From: Candidatus Competibacteraceae bacterium
GTDB lineage: Bacteria > Pseudomonadota > Gammaproteobacteria > Competibacterales > Competibacteraceae
Direction of reading: 5' to 3'
Assembly: GCA_016712625.1 (NCBI GenBank)
Contig: JADJQQ010000002.1
Location: forward strand, 178,501 to 242,500
Length of the DNA stretch: 64,000 nt
This document shows, one piece after another, positions 9,431 to 19,016 of the stretch (position 1 is its first letter; each line of letters begins with the position of its first letter). The position numbers and the translations under genes were made by a program. The notes below the pieces were generated by a model. That model was not told where the DNA came from, ran no database searches, and saw only the letters and a program-made list of their open reading frames with translations.

Positions 9431-10402
9431 ATGGAATTGATTCGCGGCCAGCATAATTTGCGGCCCCGCCATCGGGGCTGCGTCGCCACTATTGGCAATT
9501 TTGACGGGTTGCATCTTGGCCACCAAGCCATTCTGGCGCAATTGGCCGAGCACGCCGCGCGTTTGCATTTGCCGCGTCTGGTCATCACTTTCGAACCGCA
9601 GCCGCAAGAATTTTTTGCCGGTCCCGCCGCCCCGCCAGCCCGTTTGATGCGGCTGCGGGAAAAAATACAGGCATTGACCGGTTTGGGCATCGAGCGGGTG
9701 TTATGCCTGGAGTTCGACCAGCGACTCGCCGCCATGCCGGCGGAAACCTTCATCGAAAACTTATTGATCGAACGCCTCGGCATCCGCCATCTGGTGGTGG
9801 GTGACGATTTCCGTTTTGGCCATCGCCGGGCTGGCGATTTTACCATGCTAGTCGAGGCGGGCCGCCGCCATGGTTTTGGGGTGGTGGACAATCACAGCTA
9901 TCTGGTGGATGACGAGCGGGTCAGCAGCACCCGCATCCGGCAGGCACTCGCTCAAGGCGACTTGGAATTCGCCAGACGGCTGCTGGGCCGACCCTATAAC
10001 ATGTGCGGGCGAGTGGCCCATGGTGATCAGCGTGGTCGAACGATCGGCTTTCCGACCGCGAATATTCATCTGCACCGCCGCGTTACTCCCGTTTACGGCG
10101 TTTATGCCGTGCTGCTGAGCACCCCTACGCTGCCGCCCCGGCCCGGTATCGCTAACGTCGGCCGCCGTCCGACCGTGCATGGCGACCGCGAACGCTTGGA
10201 AGTCCACCTGCTCAATTACCATGGGGACTTGTACGGCCAGCACGCCAGCGTTGATTTTCTACACCATCTCCGCCCGGAACAACGCTTCGAATCGTTGGAC
10301 GCCCTCCGACAACAAATCCAGCGGGACGAACAAATCGCCCGGGCCTATTTTTCCGCGCAGGGCCTCTCCCCTTCTCCCTCCTCCAGCCTGAAAGGGTCTT
10401 AG
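9431..10402 (+). CDS. ribF: bifunctional riboflavin kinase / FAD synthetase
   Basis: RibF phosphorylates riboflavin to FMN and adenylates FMN to FAD. The 323-residue product has the N-terminal nucleotidyltransferase domain with IGNFDGLHLGHQ (about 19-30) and DDFRFGHRR, and the C-terminal flavokinase domain with GRTIGFPTANI. The length is normal for the family. It lies directly upstream of ileS, as in many proteobacteria, with a 47-bp gap. Its usual neighbour murJ is separated from it by the inserted regulator, lipid and radical SAM genes. Confidence 0.96.
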   Translation: MELIRGQHNLRPRHRGCVATIGNFDGLHLGHQAILAQLAEHAARLHLPRLVITFEPQPQEFFAGPAAPPARLMRLREKIQALTGLGIERVLCLEFDQRLAAMPAETFIENLLIERLGIRHLVVGDDFRFGHRRAGDFTMLVEAGRRHGFGVVDNHSYLVDDERVSSTRIRQALAQGDLEFARRLLGRPYNMCGRVAHGDQRGRTIGFPTANIHLHRRVTPVYGVYAVLLSTPTLPPRPGIANVGRRPTVHGDRERLEVHLLNYHGDLYGQHASVDFLHHLRPEQRFESLDALRQQIQRDEQIARAYFSAQGLSPSPSSSLKGS

Positions 10403-10449
10403 GGTGAAGACGCTTTTCGCCCTGCGCTCGCCGCATCAAGAGGTTTATC

Positions 10450-13284
10450 GTGGCTGATTACAAAGATACGCTCAATCTTCCCCAAACCGCCTTTCCGATG
10501 AAGGCGGATCTGGCCAAGCGCGAGCCGGATATGCTGAACTATTGGCGGGAACTGGATTTGTACAACCGCCAGCGCCGCGAATTTGCTGGCCGCCCGAAGT
10601 TCGTGCTACACGATGGCCCTCCCTACGCCAACGGTGCCATTCACATCGGCCACGCCGTCAATAAAATTTTGAAGGACATCATCGTTAAATCCCGCACCCT
10701 GCGCGGCTTCGATGCGCCTTATGTTCCGGGCTGGGATTGCCACGGCCTACCCATCGAACAGGTCGTGGAAAAAAAATTGGGTAAAGTCGGCGTCAAGGTG
10801 GACGCCCGCGAATTCCGCACCGCCTGCCGTGCGTTCGCCAGCGAGCAGGTCGCCAGCCAAAGCGCCGATTTCCAGCGGCTAGGCGTGCTGGGCGACTGGG
10901 AGCGGCCCTATCTGACCATGGCGTTTCACGTCGAGGCGGATATCGTGCGCGCGCTGGCGCGAATCGTGGCCAACGGCCATCTCTACCGCGGCTTCAAGCC
11001 AGTGTATTGGTGTATCGACTGCGGCTCCGCCTTGGCCGAGGCCGAAGTGGAGTATGAAGATCGCAACTCGCCCGCTATCGACGTACGCTTCCCGGTCGCC
11101 GATCCAGAAGCGCTGCTGGCTCGCTGCCGCCACGTCGAAGGTCATGACGGTAAAGGACCGCTATCGGTGGTGATCTGGACCACAACCCCTTGGACGCTGC
11201 CCGCCAACCGAGCGGTCGCGGCCAATCCGGGCTTCGAGTATGTCATCGCCCAGGTTGAAACCGACCGCGGTCAAGAGCGGCTACTGGTCGCGGAACCGCT
11301 GTTAAAGCCGTCGCTGGCCCGTTGGGATATCGCTGATTATCAGATCGTTGCCTATGGATCGGGCGCGGATCTGGAAGGCTTGTTGCTGCGCCATCCGTTT
11401 TACAACCGCGAGGTGCCGCTCATCTTGGGCGATCACGTCACCACCGAGGCCGGTACCGGGCTGGTGCACACCGCGCCGGCTCACGGTCAAGAAGACTATG
11501 TGGTCGGTTCGCGCTACGGCCTGCCGGTGGACAACCCGGTAGGGCCAGACGGCAAATTTTTTTCCGACGTGCCGCTGTTCGCCGGCTTGCATGTATTCGC
11601 CGCCAACGACCGGGTGATCGAAACCCTCAACGCCCACGGCATGCTGCTGCGGATCGCGCGGCTGAGCCACAGCTATCCCCATTGCTGGCGGCATAAAACG
11701 CCGGTCATTTTCCGCGCCACCGCGCAGTGGTTCATCGGAATGGAGCACCACGGTTTGCGCGCCCGCGCGCTAGAGGAGATCAAAAAACTCCGTTTTACGC
11801 CGGATTGGGGCGAAGCGCGGTTGCACGGCATGGTGGCGAACCGGCCCGACTGGTGCGTATCCCGCCAACGCTATTGGGGCGTGCCGATCACGCTGTTCAC
11901 GCACAAGCAAAGCGGCGAACCGCACCCGAAGACCTTGGAATTGATGGAGCAAGCAGCGCAGCGGATCGAACAGGGCGGCATTGACGCCTGGTTCGAACTC
12001 GATCCGGCCGAACTGCTCGGCGCGGAGGCGGCCCATTACGACAAACTGAAAGACACCCTGGATGTCTGGTTCGACTCTGGCAGCACCCATCTTTCGGTGC
12101 TGGAGCGCCGCTCCGAACTGCATTTCCCCGCCGATCTGTATCTGGAAGGCTCCGACCAGCATCGCGGCTGGTTTCAGTCTTCGTTGCTGGCCTCGGTGGC
12201 GATGCGCGGCATCGCGCCTTACAAGGGGCTGTTGACCCACGGCTTTACCGTCGACGCCCAGGGCCGCAAGATGTCGAAGTCGTTGGGTAATGTGGTTGCT
12301 CCGCAGAAAGTGGTTAACTCGCTGGGCGCTGACGTGCTGCGGCTGTGGGTGGCGGCAACCGACTATCGGGGCGAAATGGGCGTCTCCGATGAGATTCTCA
12401 AGCGGATGGCCGACTCCTACCGGCGAATGCGCAACACGGCCCGCTTCTTGCTGGCCAATCTTAATGGCTTCGATCCAGCCCAACACTTGCTACCGCCAGA
12501 ACGGATGCTGGCGCTGGATCGCTGGGCGGTGGATCGCACCCACCGCTTACAGGAAGAAATTCTGCATGCTTACGATGACTATTTGTTCCACCTGATCTAT
12601 CAGAAAATTCACAATTTCTGCTCGGTGGACATGGGCAGCCTGTATCTGGACATCATCAAGGATCGCCAGTACACCACCGGTCGCGACAGCATCGCCCGTC
12701 GTTCGGCCCAGACGGCGATGTATCACATTTTGGAAGCGATGACCCGCTGGCTAGCGCCGATCTTGAGTTTCACCGCCGAGGAAATCTGGCGGAACCTGCC
12801 GGGTCAGCGCGGGCCGTCGGTGTTTCTGACCATGGGGTATGATCGCCTCTTCGCGGTCGGTGATGATGATCCGTTCAACGCCGCCTATTGGGAGCGGCTG
12901 CTCGGCGTTCGCGAAGCGGTGAGCAAGGAATTAGAAAAACTGCGCGTGGCGGGCAAAATCGGTTCCGGGCTGGATGCCGAAGTCGACTTATATTGCGATG
13001 GCGCATTGGCCGCCGATCTCGGCCGCTTGGATGATGAATTACGATTTTTCCTGATCACCTCTTATGCTCGGCTACATCCTCTGGCGACGCGACCGGCGGA
13101 AACGGTCGAAGCTCAGGTGAATGACCAGCCGCTAGCGATTCGGATTGGCGCCAGCCCGCACCAAAAATGCGTGCGCTGCTGGCACCATCGGGAAGAGGTG
13201 GGCCACAACGCCGAACATCCCGAACTGTGCGGTCGGTGCGTGGACAATGCTTTTGGAGCCGGGGAAACGCGGCGGTTTGTTTGA
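10450..13284 (+). CDS. ileS: isoleucyl-tRNA synthetase
   Basis: This class Ia synthetase charges tRNA-Ile and edits mischarged valine. The 944-residue product carries the HIGH signature (IHIGH, residues 64-68), the KMSKS loop (near residue 606), the CP1 editing domain between them, and a C-terminal zinc site with CVRCWHH and CGRC. The length is that of the bacterial type 1 enzyme. The ORF is intact. Its stop lies 15 bp before lspA, so the two are probably co-transcribed. Confidence 0.97.
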   Translation: MADYKDTLNLPQTAFPMKADLAKREPDMLNYWRELDLYNRQRREFAGRPKFVLHDGPPYANGAIHIGHAVNKILKDIIVKSRTLRGFDAPYVPGWDCHGLPIEQVVEKKLGKVGVKVDAREFRTACRAFASEQVASQSADFQRLGVLGDWERPYLTMAFHVEADIVRALARIVANGHLYRGFKPVYWCIDCGSALAEAEVEYEDRNSPAIDVRFPVADPEALLARCRHVEGHDGKGPLSVVIWTTTPWTLPANRAVAANPGFEYVIAQVETDRGQERLLVAEPLLKPSLARWDIADYQIVAYGSGADLEGLLLRHPFYNREVPLILGDHVTTEAGTGLVHTAPAHGQEDYVVGSRYGLPVDNPVGPDGKFFSDVPLFAGLHVFAANDRVIETLNAHGMLLRIARLSHSYPHCWRHKTPVIFRATAQWFIGMEHHGLRARALEEIKKLRFTPDWGEARLHGMVANRPDWCVSRQRYWGVPITLFTHKQSGEPHPKTLELMEQAAQRIEQGGIDAWFELDPAELLGAEAAHYDKLKDTLDVWFDSGSTHLSVLERRSELHFPADLYLEGSDQHRGWFQSSLLASVAMRGIAPYKGLLTHGFTVDAQGRKMSKSLGNVVAPQKVVNSLGADVLRLWVAATDYRGEMGVSDEILKRMADSYRRMRNTARFLLANLNGFDPAQHLLPPERMLALDRWAVDRTHRLQEEILHAYDDYLFHLIYQKIHNFCSVDMGSLYLDIIKDRQYTTGRDSIARRSAQTAMYHILEAMTRWLAPILSFTAEEIWRNLPGQRGPSVFLTMGYDRLFAVGDDDPFNAAYWERLLGVREAVSKELEKLRVAGKIGSGLDAEVDLYCDGALAADLGRLDDELRFFLITSYARLHPLATRPAETVEAQVNDQPLAIRIGASPHQKCVRCWHHREEVGHNAEHPELCGRCVDNAFGAGETRRFV

Positions 13285-13299
13285 GGCCCTAGATAGCCC

Positions 13300-13794
13300 A
13301 TGCTCAAGCAATGGATCTGGCTCAGCATTGCGGTGATCGCGCTCGATCAGCTCACCAAATATCTGGCTGAAACGCTGTTGGTCATGCACCAGCCCGTGCC
13401 GGTGTTGCCGTCGTTCAATCTCACGCTGACCTATAACACCGGCGCGGCCTTCAGCTTTCTGGCTGGCGCGGGCGGCTGGCAACGCTGGTTCTTTCTCGGT
13501 TTGGGCTTTGCCGTCAGCGCTGGGCTGCTAGCGTGGCTCTATCGCCTTAAATCTAATGAGAAATGGTTGGCGGCCGCCCTTAGTTTGGTTTTGGCGGGTG
13601 CCCTGGGCAACTTAATTGATAGGCTCTGGCTGGGAAAAGTCATTGATTTTATAGAACTTTACTATGATCGCTGGTATTTTCCCGTTTTCAATATTGCCGA
13701 TATCGCCATTAATATCGGCGCGGCGTTATTGATAATCGACAGCCTGCGGAGCAAACGTCCTGACCCTGTCGAAAACACAACCGGCGACTCTTGA
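13300..13794 (+). CDS. lspA: lipoprotein signal peptidase II
   Basis: LspA removes the signal peptide from diacylglyceryl prolipoproteins in the inner membrane. The 164-residue protein has four hydrophobic segments and the conserved catalytic regions YNTGAAFSFL, LGNLIDRLW (first Asp) and FNIADIAINIG (second Asp). It sits between ileS and ispH, an order conserved in gammaproteobacteria. Confidence 0.96.
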   Translation: MLKQWIWLSIAVIALDQLTKYLAETLLVMHQPVPVLPSFNLTLTYNTGAAFSFLAGAGGWQRWFFLGLGFAVSAGLLAWLYRLKSNEKWLAAALSLVLAGALGNLIDRLWLGKVIDFIELYYDRWYFPVFNIADIAINIGAALLIIDSLRSKRPDPVENTTGDS

Positions 13795-13854
13795 AGTCAA
13801 CCAGACAGCCAATCTGTTTCAGACCCGCCTTTTCACCGTTTCGGGGAAATTGCA

Positions 13855-14793
13855 ATGAGTATACAAATCCACCTCGCCAATCCTCGCGGTTTTTGCGCCG
13901 GGGTCGATCGGGCCATTGGGATCGTGGAGCGGGCGCTGGATCTGTTCGGCGCGCCCATTTACGTGCGGCATGAAGTGGTGCACAACCGCTTCGTGGTCGA
14001 TAACTTGCGCCAGCGCGGCGCGGTTTTCGTTGAAGAGCTGGAGGAAATCCCCGATCAGGCGACCGTCATTTTCAGTGCCCACGGCGTGTCGCGCGCGGTA
14101 CAGGCCCAAGCGCGGCAACGCGGCCTCAAAGTGTTTGACGCCACTTGTCCGCTCGTCACCAAGGTGCACATGGAAGTCAGCCGCCACGCCCGCGCCGGGC
14201 GTGAAGTTATTTTCATCGGCCACGCCGGCCATCCGGAAGTAGAAGGCAGCATGGGCCAGTACGATGAGCGCTACGGCGGGCGGATGTATCTGGTCGAAAC
14301 GGTTGAGGATGTGGCGGCGCTAACGGTGCGCAATCCGGCCGAACTGGCTTACGTCACGCAAACCACGCTATCGATGGATGACACGGCGCGGATCGTCGCC
14401 GCGCTGCGCGAGCGCTTTCCAGCGATTCAAGGGCCGCGCAAGGACGATATATGCTACGCCACTCAAAACCGGCAGGATGCGGTCAACGATCTATCGAAAC
14501 ACTGTGAGCTTTTACTGGTCGTCGGCTCGCGCAACAGTTCCAACTCTAACCGGCTGCGGGAGTTGGCGGAGAAAGCCGGCACCCCAGCCTGGTTGATCGA
14601 CGGGCCGGAGGATATTGAACCAGCTTGGCTAGTCGACAAAACCATGATCGGCGTCACCGCTGGCGCCTCAGCGCCTGAAGTACTGGTAAAACAGGTCATC
14701 GACCGGCTGCGGGCCTTGGGCGCTTCCACTGTCATCGAAGCCGCCGGACGAGAAGAAAATGTGGTGTTCAGCTTGCCAAAAGAGCTTCGTTAA
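13855..14793 (+). CDS. ispH: 4-hydroxy-3-methylbut-2-enyl diphosphate reductase
   Basis: IspH (LytB) catalyses the last step of the non-mevalonate isoprenoid pathway, reducing HMBPP to IPP and DMAPP. The three cysteines that hold the [4Fe-4S] cluster are visible in NPRGFCAGVDRA, DATCPLVTKVH and DDICYATQNRQ. The 312-residue length is typical. The ATG at 13855 follows lspA by 60 bp. A strong hairpin terminator lies downstream, closing the ribF-ileS-lspA-ispH unit. Confidence 0.97.
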   Translation: MSIQIHLANPRGFCAGVDRAIGIVERALDLFGAPIYVRHEVVHNRFVVDNLRQRGAVFVEELEEIPDQATVIFSAHGVSRAVQAQARQRGLKVFDATCPLVTKVHMEVSRHARAGREVIFIGHAGHPEVEGSMGQYDERYGGRMYLVETVEDVAALTVRNPAELAYVTQTTLSMDDTARIVAALRERFPAIQGPRKDDICYATQNRQDAVNDLSKHCELLLVVGSRNSSNSNRLRELAEKAGTPAWLIDGPEDIEPAWLVDKTMIGVTAGASAPEVLVKQVIDRLRALGASTVIEAAGREENVVFSLPKELR

Positions 14794-14833
14794 TTCTGTT
14801 CCTCTCCTGCTCTAGTCAATCCAGAACGACAAA

Positions 14834-14857
14834 AGCGGAGGGTAACCTCCGCTGTTT
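14834..14857. terminator. bidirectional hairpin terminator between ispH and pilY1
   Basis: An 8-bp perfect stem (AGCGGAGG at 14834-14841 with CCTCCGCT at 14846-14853) encloses a 4-base loop. A short T run follows on the plus strand and AAAA precedes it, giving TTTT on the minus strand. It separates the convergent ispH and pilY1 genes and can serve both. Confidence 0.75.
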
Positions 14858-14878
14858 GTCAGTGCTTCCAATCAGCGA

Positions 14879-17800
14879 TTAATCGAAAATCTCCCGCCAC
14901 ATCGTTCGCTTAACCGCACCGGCGGCAGAACCGGTCGGGCTGGGAATGTCTTCGATAGTGATGGTCCCCGTCGTATCGGTAACAATCGCAACCGTCTTGC
15001 CGGTAGTCAATTTGACCACCTTGACGCCAGCCACCAAGGCATTAGTGGAAAGACGTACCCCAACCTGCTGGCCTTCTTCTGGTGCGGTGGACAAGGCGCT
15101 ACCGCTCTCGATATCGATGTTATAGAGAAAGCCATAACCACCCGCGTTGCAAGCGTTTGGATTGGGTACGTTACTAGCCACTGTGAGAATATTAAATTGC
15201 TGTTGCATTTCAACATTGATCCGTTCACCTGGAGAACTACTTCCAGGATCCAAATCAAGATACCAACCGTCTTTAGCAACCCAATCAAGGGTATTACTAC
15301 TGATTTTTCTGATCAGTCTTCCGTTAGCATTGGTCGATTCAGTCATGGTTTGCTGAACTAATTGACTGCCTTGTCTGACCGATCCCAGGCCAGTCGCACC
15401 AAGAGCATCTTTCAAGGCATAAATCGATTGTTGCTCAGTATTAGCAAGATCGGTAACTCCAAGATAACGCCCGGTGCCGACAAAAACGACATCGTATAAG
15501 TTTTTGACTCTCGCCAGTTCAGGTTTGACTGTAATCGGTTGCCGGATCGCACCAACACGTAATTCAGCTAACTTGACCGCCTCCTTACCCGTTGGATCAT
15601 AATTATTATCAAAATCGAAGCGCCAGAGGTTGCCTAACAAATCACCCCCGTAGATACGTTTGGCGGTATTATCCAGTTTTGATTCAACCCAGGCATTGAT
15701 CTTAGCCAAACCACTGGGGGCACTCGTAGAACCTACAGGATTTCCACTTTCCAAGGTATCAATTTTATCAAGCAGCGCGCCAGTTGCCGCATTAAGCACA
15801 AACAAATGGCCATTACCATCACCAGGTGATACGTTATTATAGCCAGAAGTGAAGGCAACTATCCAAGTACCAGCTTTATTCTTGGTGACAACAGGGTTAC
15901 CAAAACTTAAACCCAAATCATCATGGGTAAATTCCCATAAGCCTTTTGGCGCAGTTGGATCGGTGATATCCAGCGCATAGTAACCCCGCGCACCCGCGTT
16001 AAAGCCGCCAACCAGAATTGTCTTCCAAGTCGCATTAGTCGCGCCACAGTTTGCGGTGCAAATATCGGCTACTGTCGGTGAACCGTCCACAAAATACTCA
16101 TGATTCTGCCTATAACCGAAATCAGCCAATTTATAGAGTTTATTCAAAACCGCTGTTGGCACAAAAGACCAACGCTCGGCTCCCGTATCGGCATTGATGG
16201 CATGCAACATGCCATCATTGGCAGCCACGAATACCGTTGCCGCTCGGCTTTGGTTGCTAGAAGCAAATCCAAGGTAGCCATCATCCGCATATTCAAATGG
16301 GGGTTTTTTGAGATAGACCGGCACGGCGCTCACGATATCACCTAAGATATGCTCGCGGTCTCGATATAATTTATCAGTATTACTACCCTGATTTTCAAAA
16401 TTCTTTTGACCTCGCAGATAATTAACTAGATTAGCTCCCGAGGCATTGCTTTGCTGCGTGGCAGTCAAACTCGAACATTGGCTTAGCTTGGCGGTAGTAC
16501 CACACATCGCATCAAAAAAGCTGTTCTTGCCCTCCGTGCTAAGACTGGCATAAGTAAAGTCTCGCAACTTCGACGCGGTACTTCCCGAAAACATATAGAT
16601 TGTTCTTCCATCGCCGTTATTGGCGCCAGCAACCATGGCGTCTAATTGCGCCTGAGCCGACCATATAGCCGATGTCCCTATCGCTCCAGTTTGGGGGTCA
16701 ATGGAGAAAGCTTTCAAATCACCATCCCAATGCACCGTTCGATAAAGGGCAATATAGATAAAGTTATCGCCAGGGATCGGTTCCAAATTACTCGTCGCGG
16801 CGGCAGCCGACGCACCATTACGCGCATTGATCGCAGAAAGAGCATTACCTAAGCCCGTAGTGAGCGATTGTGGGTTTTTTGCGCTAAAATAGGTACCTCT
16901 ACCATTAACGGCGGCGTGCCAGAGATCGTCGATACGAGGCTCTTTATCGCAGCTACTACCCAGTGGATTGGGCCAAGCTTTCGTTCCGTTTACAATCGCA
17001 TTGTAATCTGGTGAACCTCCCTGTTTATAATCATCTGAGTATTTGAGTAAGCCATCAACCCCTAACCCTAAAGTAAACAATGTCATATGCTGTTTTGTTG
17101 AATTATCCTCACCCGTGCCAGGCACATTGTTTTCACAAACATCAGTTCCCAGCGCGCCCGTACAATTACCCAAGCCTGATGTGCGCAAATCGACGTTGTA
17201 GTAATACATCGCCACATCGGCTAAAGTGGGGGCTTTGCCAGTGCCTCCTATAACGCCAGCGCAGCCAGTATTATTTTTATCCTTATAGTCATCCCGATAA
17301 GGTCGTGCTACAGCGGTTCCGCTATCTTGATTGCCAACGGTGGTTCCATCAAGCTTAAAAGGCCCATAAGTACCGGATGCTGGCGTATCATTATCAGATG
17401 GATTTTCTGAATCTGTATTCCAAAAACCATCCGTCGAAAGAATCACAAAGTTCTGCTGGCAGGAATATTCCAAAGGATCGTATGCTTGATTGGAAAGCTT
17501 CTTAGCAAAATATTTGACACCCTTGATCAAGGCCCCGAGTAAAGGAGTAAAACCACTTGGCGGAGCCTTGTACAACCTATTAAAAAAATCCTGTTTTTGG
17601 GTACTATCAAATGTTCTTACATGGAGAGAATAGTCACTAAGATCAGACTTTTCATTGAAGGTTTTTTCGCTGATAACGGTAAATCCTACTCGAAATTTAT
17701 TGTCTATATTTACAAAAGTTCGCCCTACACCAGCTCGCATCATCAAAGAGCGCGTCCGGTAGAAACTATACCAGTTTGCATAATTCTGCTTCTGATCGTC

Positions 17801-18328
17801 CGGCAAAGTCGTTGTAAGCGTGTAGTTTGAATCAGTACAATCGGGCGTTCCCGTGGTAGGGGTAAATGTTGAATAATAATATTTTGTGGTAGTACAGCTG
17901 TTACTGCATGAAGGGTTTGTTTTAACAGCGCCAACTGACAAGTTACTTAAGACACTAAGGTTTACACTTCCAGTTTTATTGTAACCATCGTCCCAGGCAG
18001 CAGTAAAGCTAGGCGTTTCAAGCAGTGATCCATCAGCCTTTACAGGTACTGGATAGGTATAAGTCGGGTTATAGAAAACTCTGTTATATCCATAATATCC
18101 AAAGCATCTTTTAGTTTTATTGTTCGTGCTATCCGGCATATAATCCCAATCCATACTGCCGGAATCATCCAAGATAAAAAGGATATTGGGCTTAACATCA
18201 CCACTAGAGGAGGTCGAAAGTGGGCTGTTTGCAATGTCCGTCACGGCAGCCATCGTCGAACCAGGCGCAAGCAGCAACAAAGCTGCCAATAAGGTAGCTT
18301 CATTGTTTCTAACAGATAAGGTTTTCAT
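14879..18328 (-). CDS. pilY1: type IV pilus tip-associated protein PilY1 (PilC)
   Basis: PilY1 is a calcium-binding, surface-exposed pilus protein involved in pilus biogenesis, adhesion and mechanosensing. The 1149-residue product has a signal peptide (residues 1-28, ending TMAA), an N-terminal von Willebrand A-like region with a MIDAS-type DDSGS (54-58), and a C-terminal beta-propeller domain with repeated AANDGMLHAI and Asp-rich loops. The ATG at 18328 is preferred over an upstream TTG because GGGAG precedes it by five bases and the signal peptide starts there. It is the last gene of the distal minor pilin set and the only pilY1 in the window. Confidence 0.93.
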   Translation of the reverse strand: MKTLSVRNNEATLLAALLLLAPGSTMAAVTDIANSPLSTSSSGDVKPNILFILDDSGSMDWDYMPDSTNNKTKRCFGYYGYNRVFYNPTYTYPVPVKADGSLLETPSFTAAWDDGYNKTGSVNLSVLSNLSVGAVKTNPSCSNSCTTTKYYYSTFTPTTGTPDCTDSNYTLTTTLPDDQKQNYANWYSFYRTRSLMMRAGVGRTFVNIDNKFRVGFTVISEKTFNEKSDLSDYSLHVRTFDSTQKQDFFNRLYKAPPSGFTPLLGALIKGVKYFAKKLSNQAYDPLEYSCQQNFVILSTDGFWNTDSENPSDNDTPASGTYGPFKLDGTTVGNQDSGTAVARPYRDDYKDKNNTGCAGVIGGTGKAPTLADVAMYYYNVDLRTSGLGNCTGALGTDVCENNVPGTGEDNSTKQHMTLFTLGLGVDGLLKYSDDYKQGGSPDYNAIVNGTKAWPNPLGSSCDKEPRIDDLWHAAVNGRGTYFSAKNPQSLTTGLGNALSAINARNGASAAAATSNLEPIPGDNFIYIALYRTVHWDGDLKAFSIDPQTGAIGTSAIWSAQAQLDAMVAGANNGDGRTIYMFSGSTASKLRDFTYASLSTEGKNSFFDAMCGTTAKLSQCSSLTATQQSNASGANLVNYLRGQKNFENQGSNTDKLYRDREHILGDIVSAVPVYLKKPPFEYADDGYLGFASSNQSRAATVFVAANDGMLHAINADTGAERWSFVPTAVLNKLYKLADFGYRQNHEYFVDGSPTVADICTANCGATNATWKTILVGGFNAGARGYYALDITDPTAPKGLWEFTHDDLGLSFGNPVVTKNKAGTWIVAFTSGYNNVSPGDGNGHLFVLNAATGALLDKIDTLESGNPVGSTSAPSGLAKINAWVESKLDNTAKRIYGGDLLGNLWRFDFDNNYDPTGKEAVKLAELRVGAIRQPITVKPELARVKNLYDVVFVGTGRYLGVTDLANTEQQSIYALKDALGATGLGSVRQGSQLVQQTMTESTNANGRLIRKISSNTLDWVAKDGWYLDLDPGSSSPGERINVEMQQQFNILTVASNVPNPNACNAGGYGFLYNIDIESGSALSTAPEEGQQVGVRLSTNALVAGVKVVKLTTGKTVAIVTDTTGTITIEDIPSPTGSAAGAVKRTMWREIFD

Positions 18329-18350
18329 AACATCTCCCACCAAAAATCAA

Positions 18351-18995
18351 TCAAAAATAAACGTAGGTTTCGGTATAGCTAACCGTATCTTTCGGCCCAT
18401 CAGTGCGTGTCAGTATCCGATAATAAGGCCCACTAGGACTAGTAAACCGCTTATCATCGCCATACTTAAATTCGCCGCGCTTAGGAGAATCATTGCCTGC
18501 TGTCGCTAGTGCTCTAGCACAATTATTACCAGCCGCATTCACATCGCCTTCAATTCTGCACATACGGGTAATGATATACCGTGAAGTATAGCCATCCACG
18601 GTAGTAGCCCCCGATGGCGTCAAGCACGCTGAATATAACTGAGACCCAGCATAAGCACAGTCATCGCCACTCCAGTCAACCAGCGCGCGAGTACTACTGG
18701 AACCTGCTTTATTGCCAGTCGGATCCAGCGCATCCAGGCTTGTTGCATAATAGCCTTGAGCCTCATTGCTATTGAAAAGCACGCTTCCTGAATTACTGTT
18801 TTGTAACCAAGCAACTGCGTTTTCAGTTGTTCGCTCTGACACTGCGGTCGCTCCTTGTTTAAAGCTGATATTGCCCGTGATCAACGATCCGGTATCCACC
18901 GAGCGAAACAGCAACACCGCACCCAAAGACAACACGACCAAAGCGATCAGTGCGAGAAACAGTGATATCCCTTTCTGTCGAGTTGGAAAAGTCAT
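18351..18995 (-). CDS. type IV pilus assembly protein PilX-like (distal set)
   Basis: This 214-residue PilX-family minor pilin has a short basic N-terminus and one long hydrophobic helix (ISLFLALIALVVLSLGAVLL, residues 10-29), followed by a polar periplasmic domain. PilX proteins are part of the priming complex at the pilus tip. It sits 22 bp before pilY1 and 21 bp after the PilW-like gene, consistent with one operon. The conserved Glu5 of mature pilins is not obvious in this copy, which is common for PilX/GspK-like subunits. Confidence 0.85.
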   Translation of the reverse strand: MTFPTRQKGISLFLALIALVVLSLGAVLLFRSVDTGSLITGNISFKQGATAVSERTTENAVAWLQNSNSGSVLFNSNEAQGYYATSLDALDPTGNKAGSSSTRALVDWSGDDCAYAGSQLYSACLTPSGATTVDGYTSRYIITRMCRIEGDVNAAGNNCARALATAGNDSPKRGEFKYGDDKRFTSPSGPYYRILTRTDGPKDTVSYTETYVYF

Positions 18996-19016
18996 ATCTA
19001 TAAGTCTCCCTTATTC

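Noticed and set aside
13791..13973. Short frame between lspA and ispH
   Set aside because: It overlaps the start of ispH in another frame and has no coding features.
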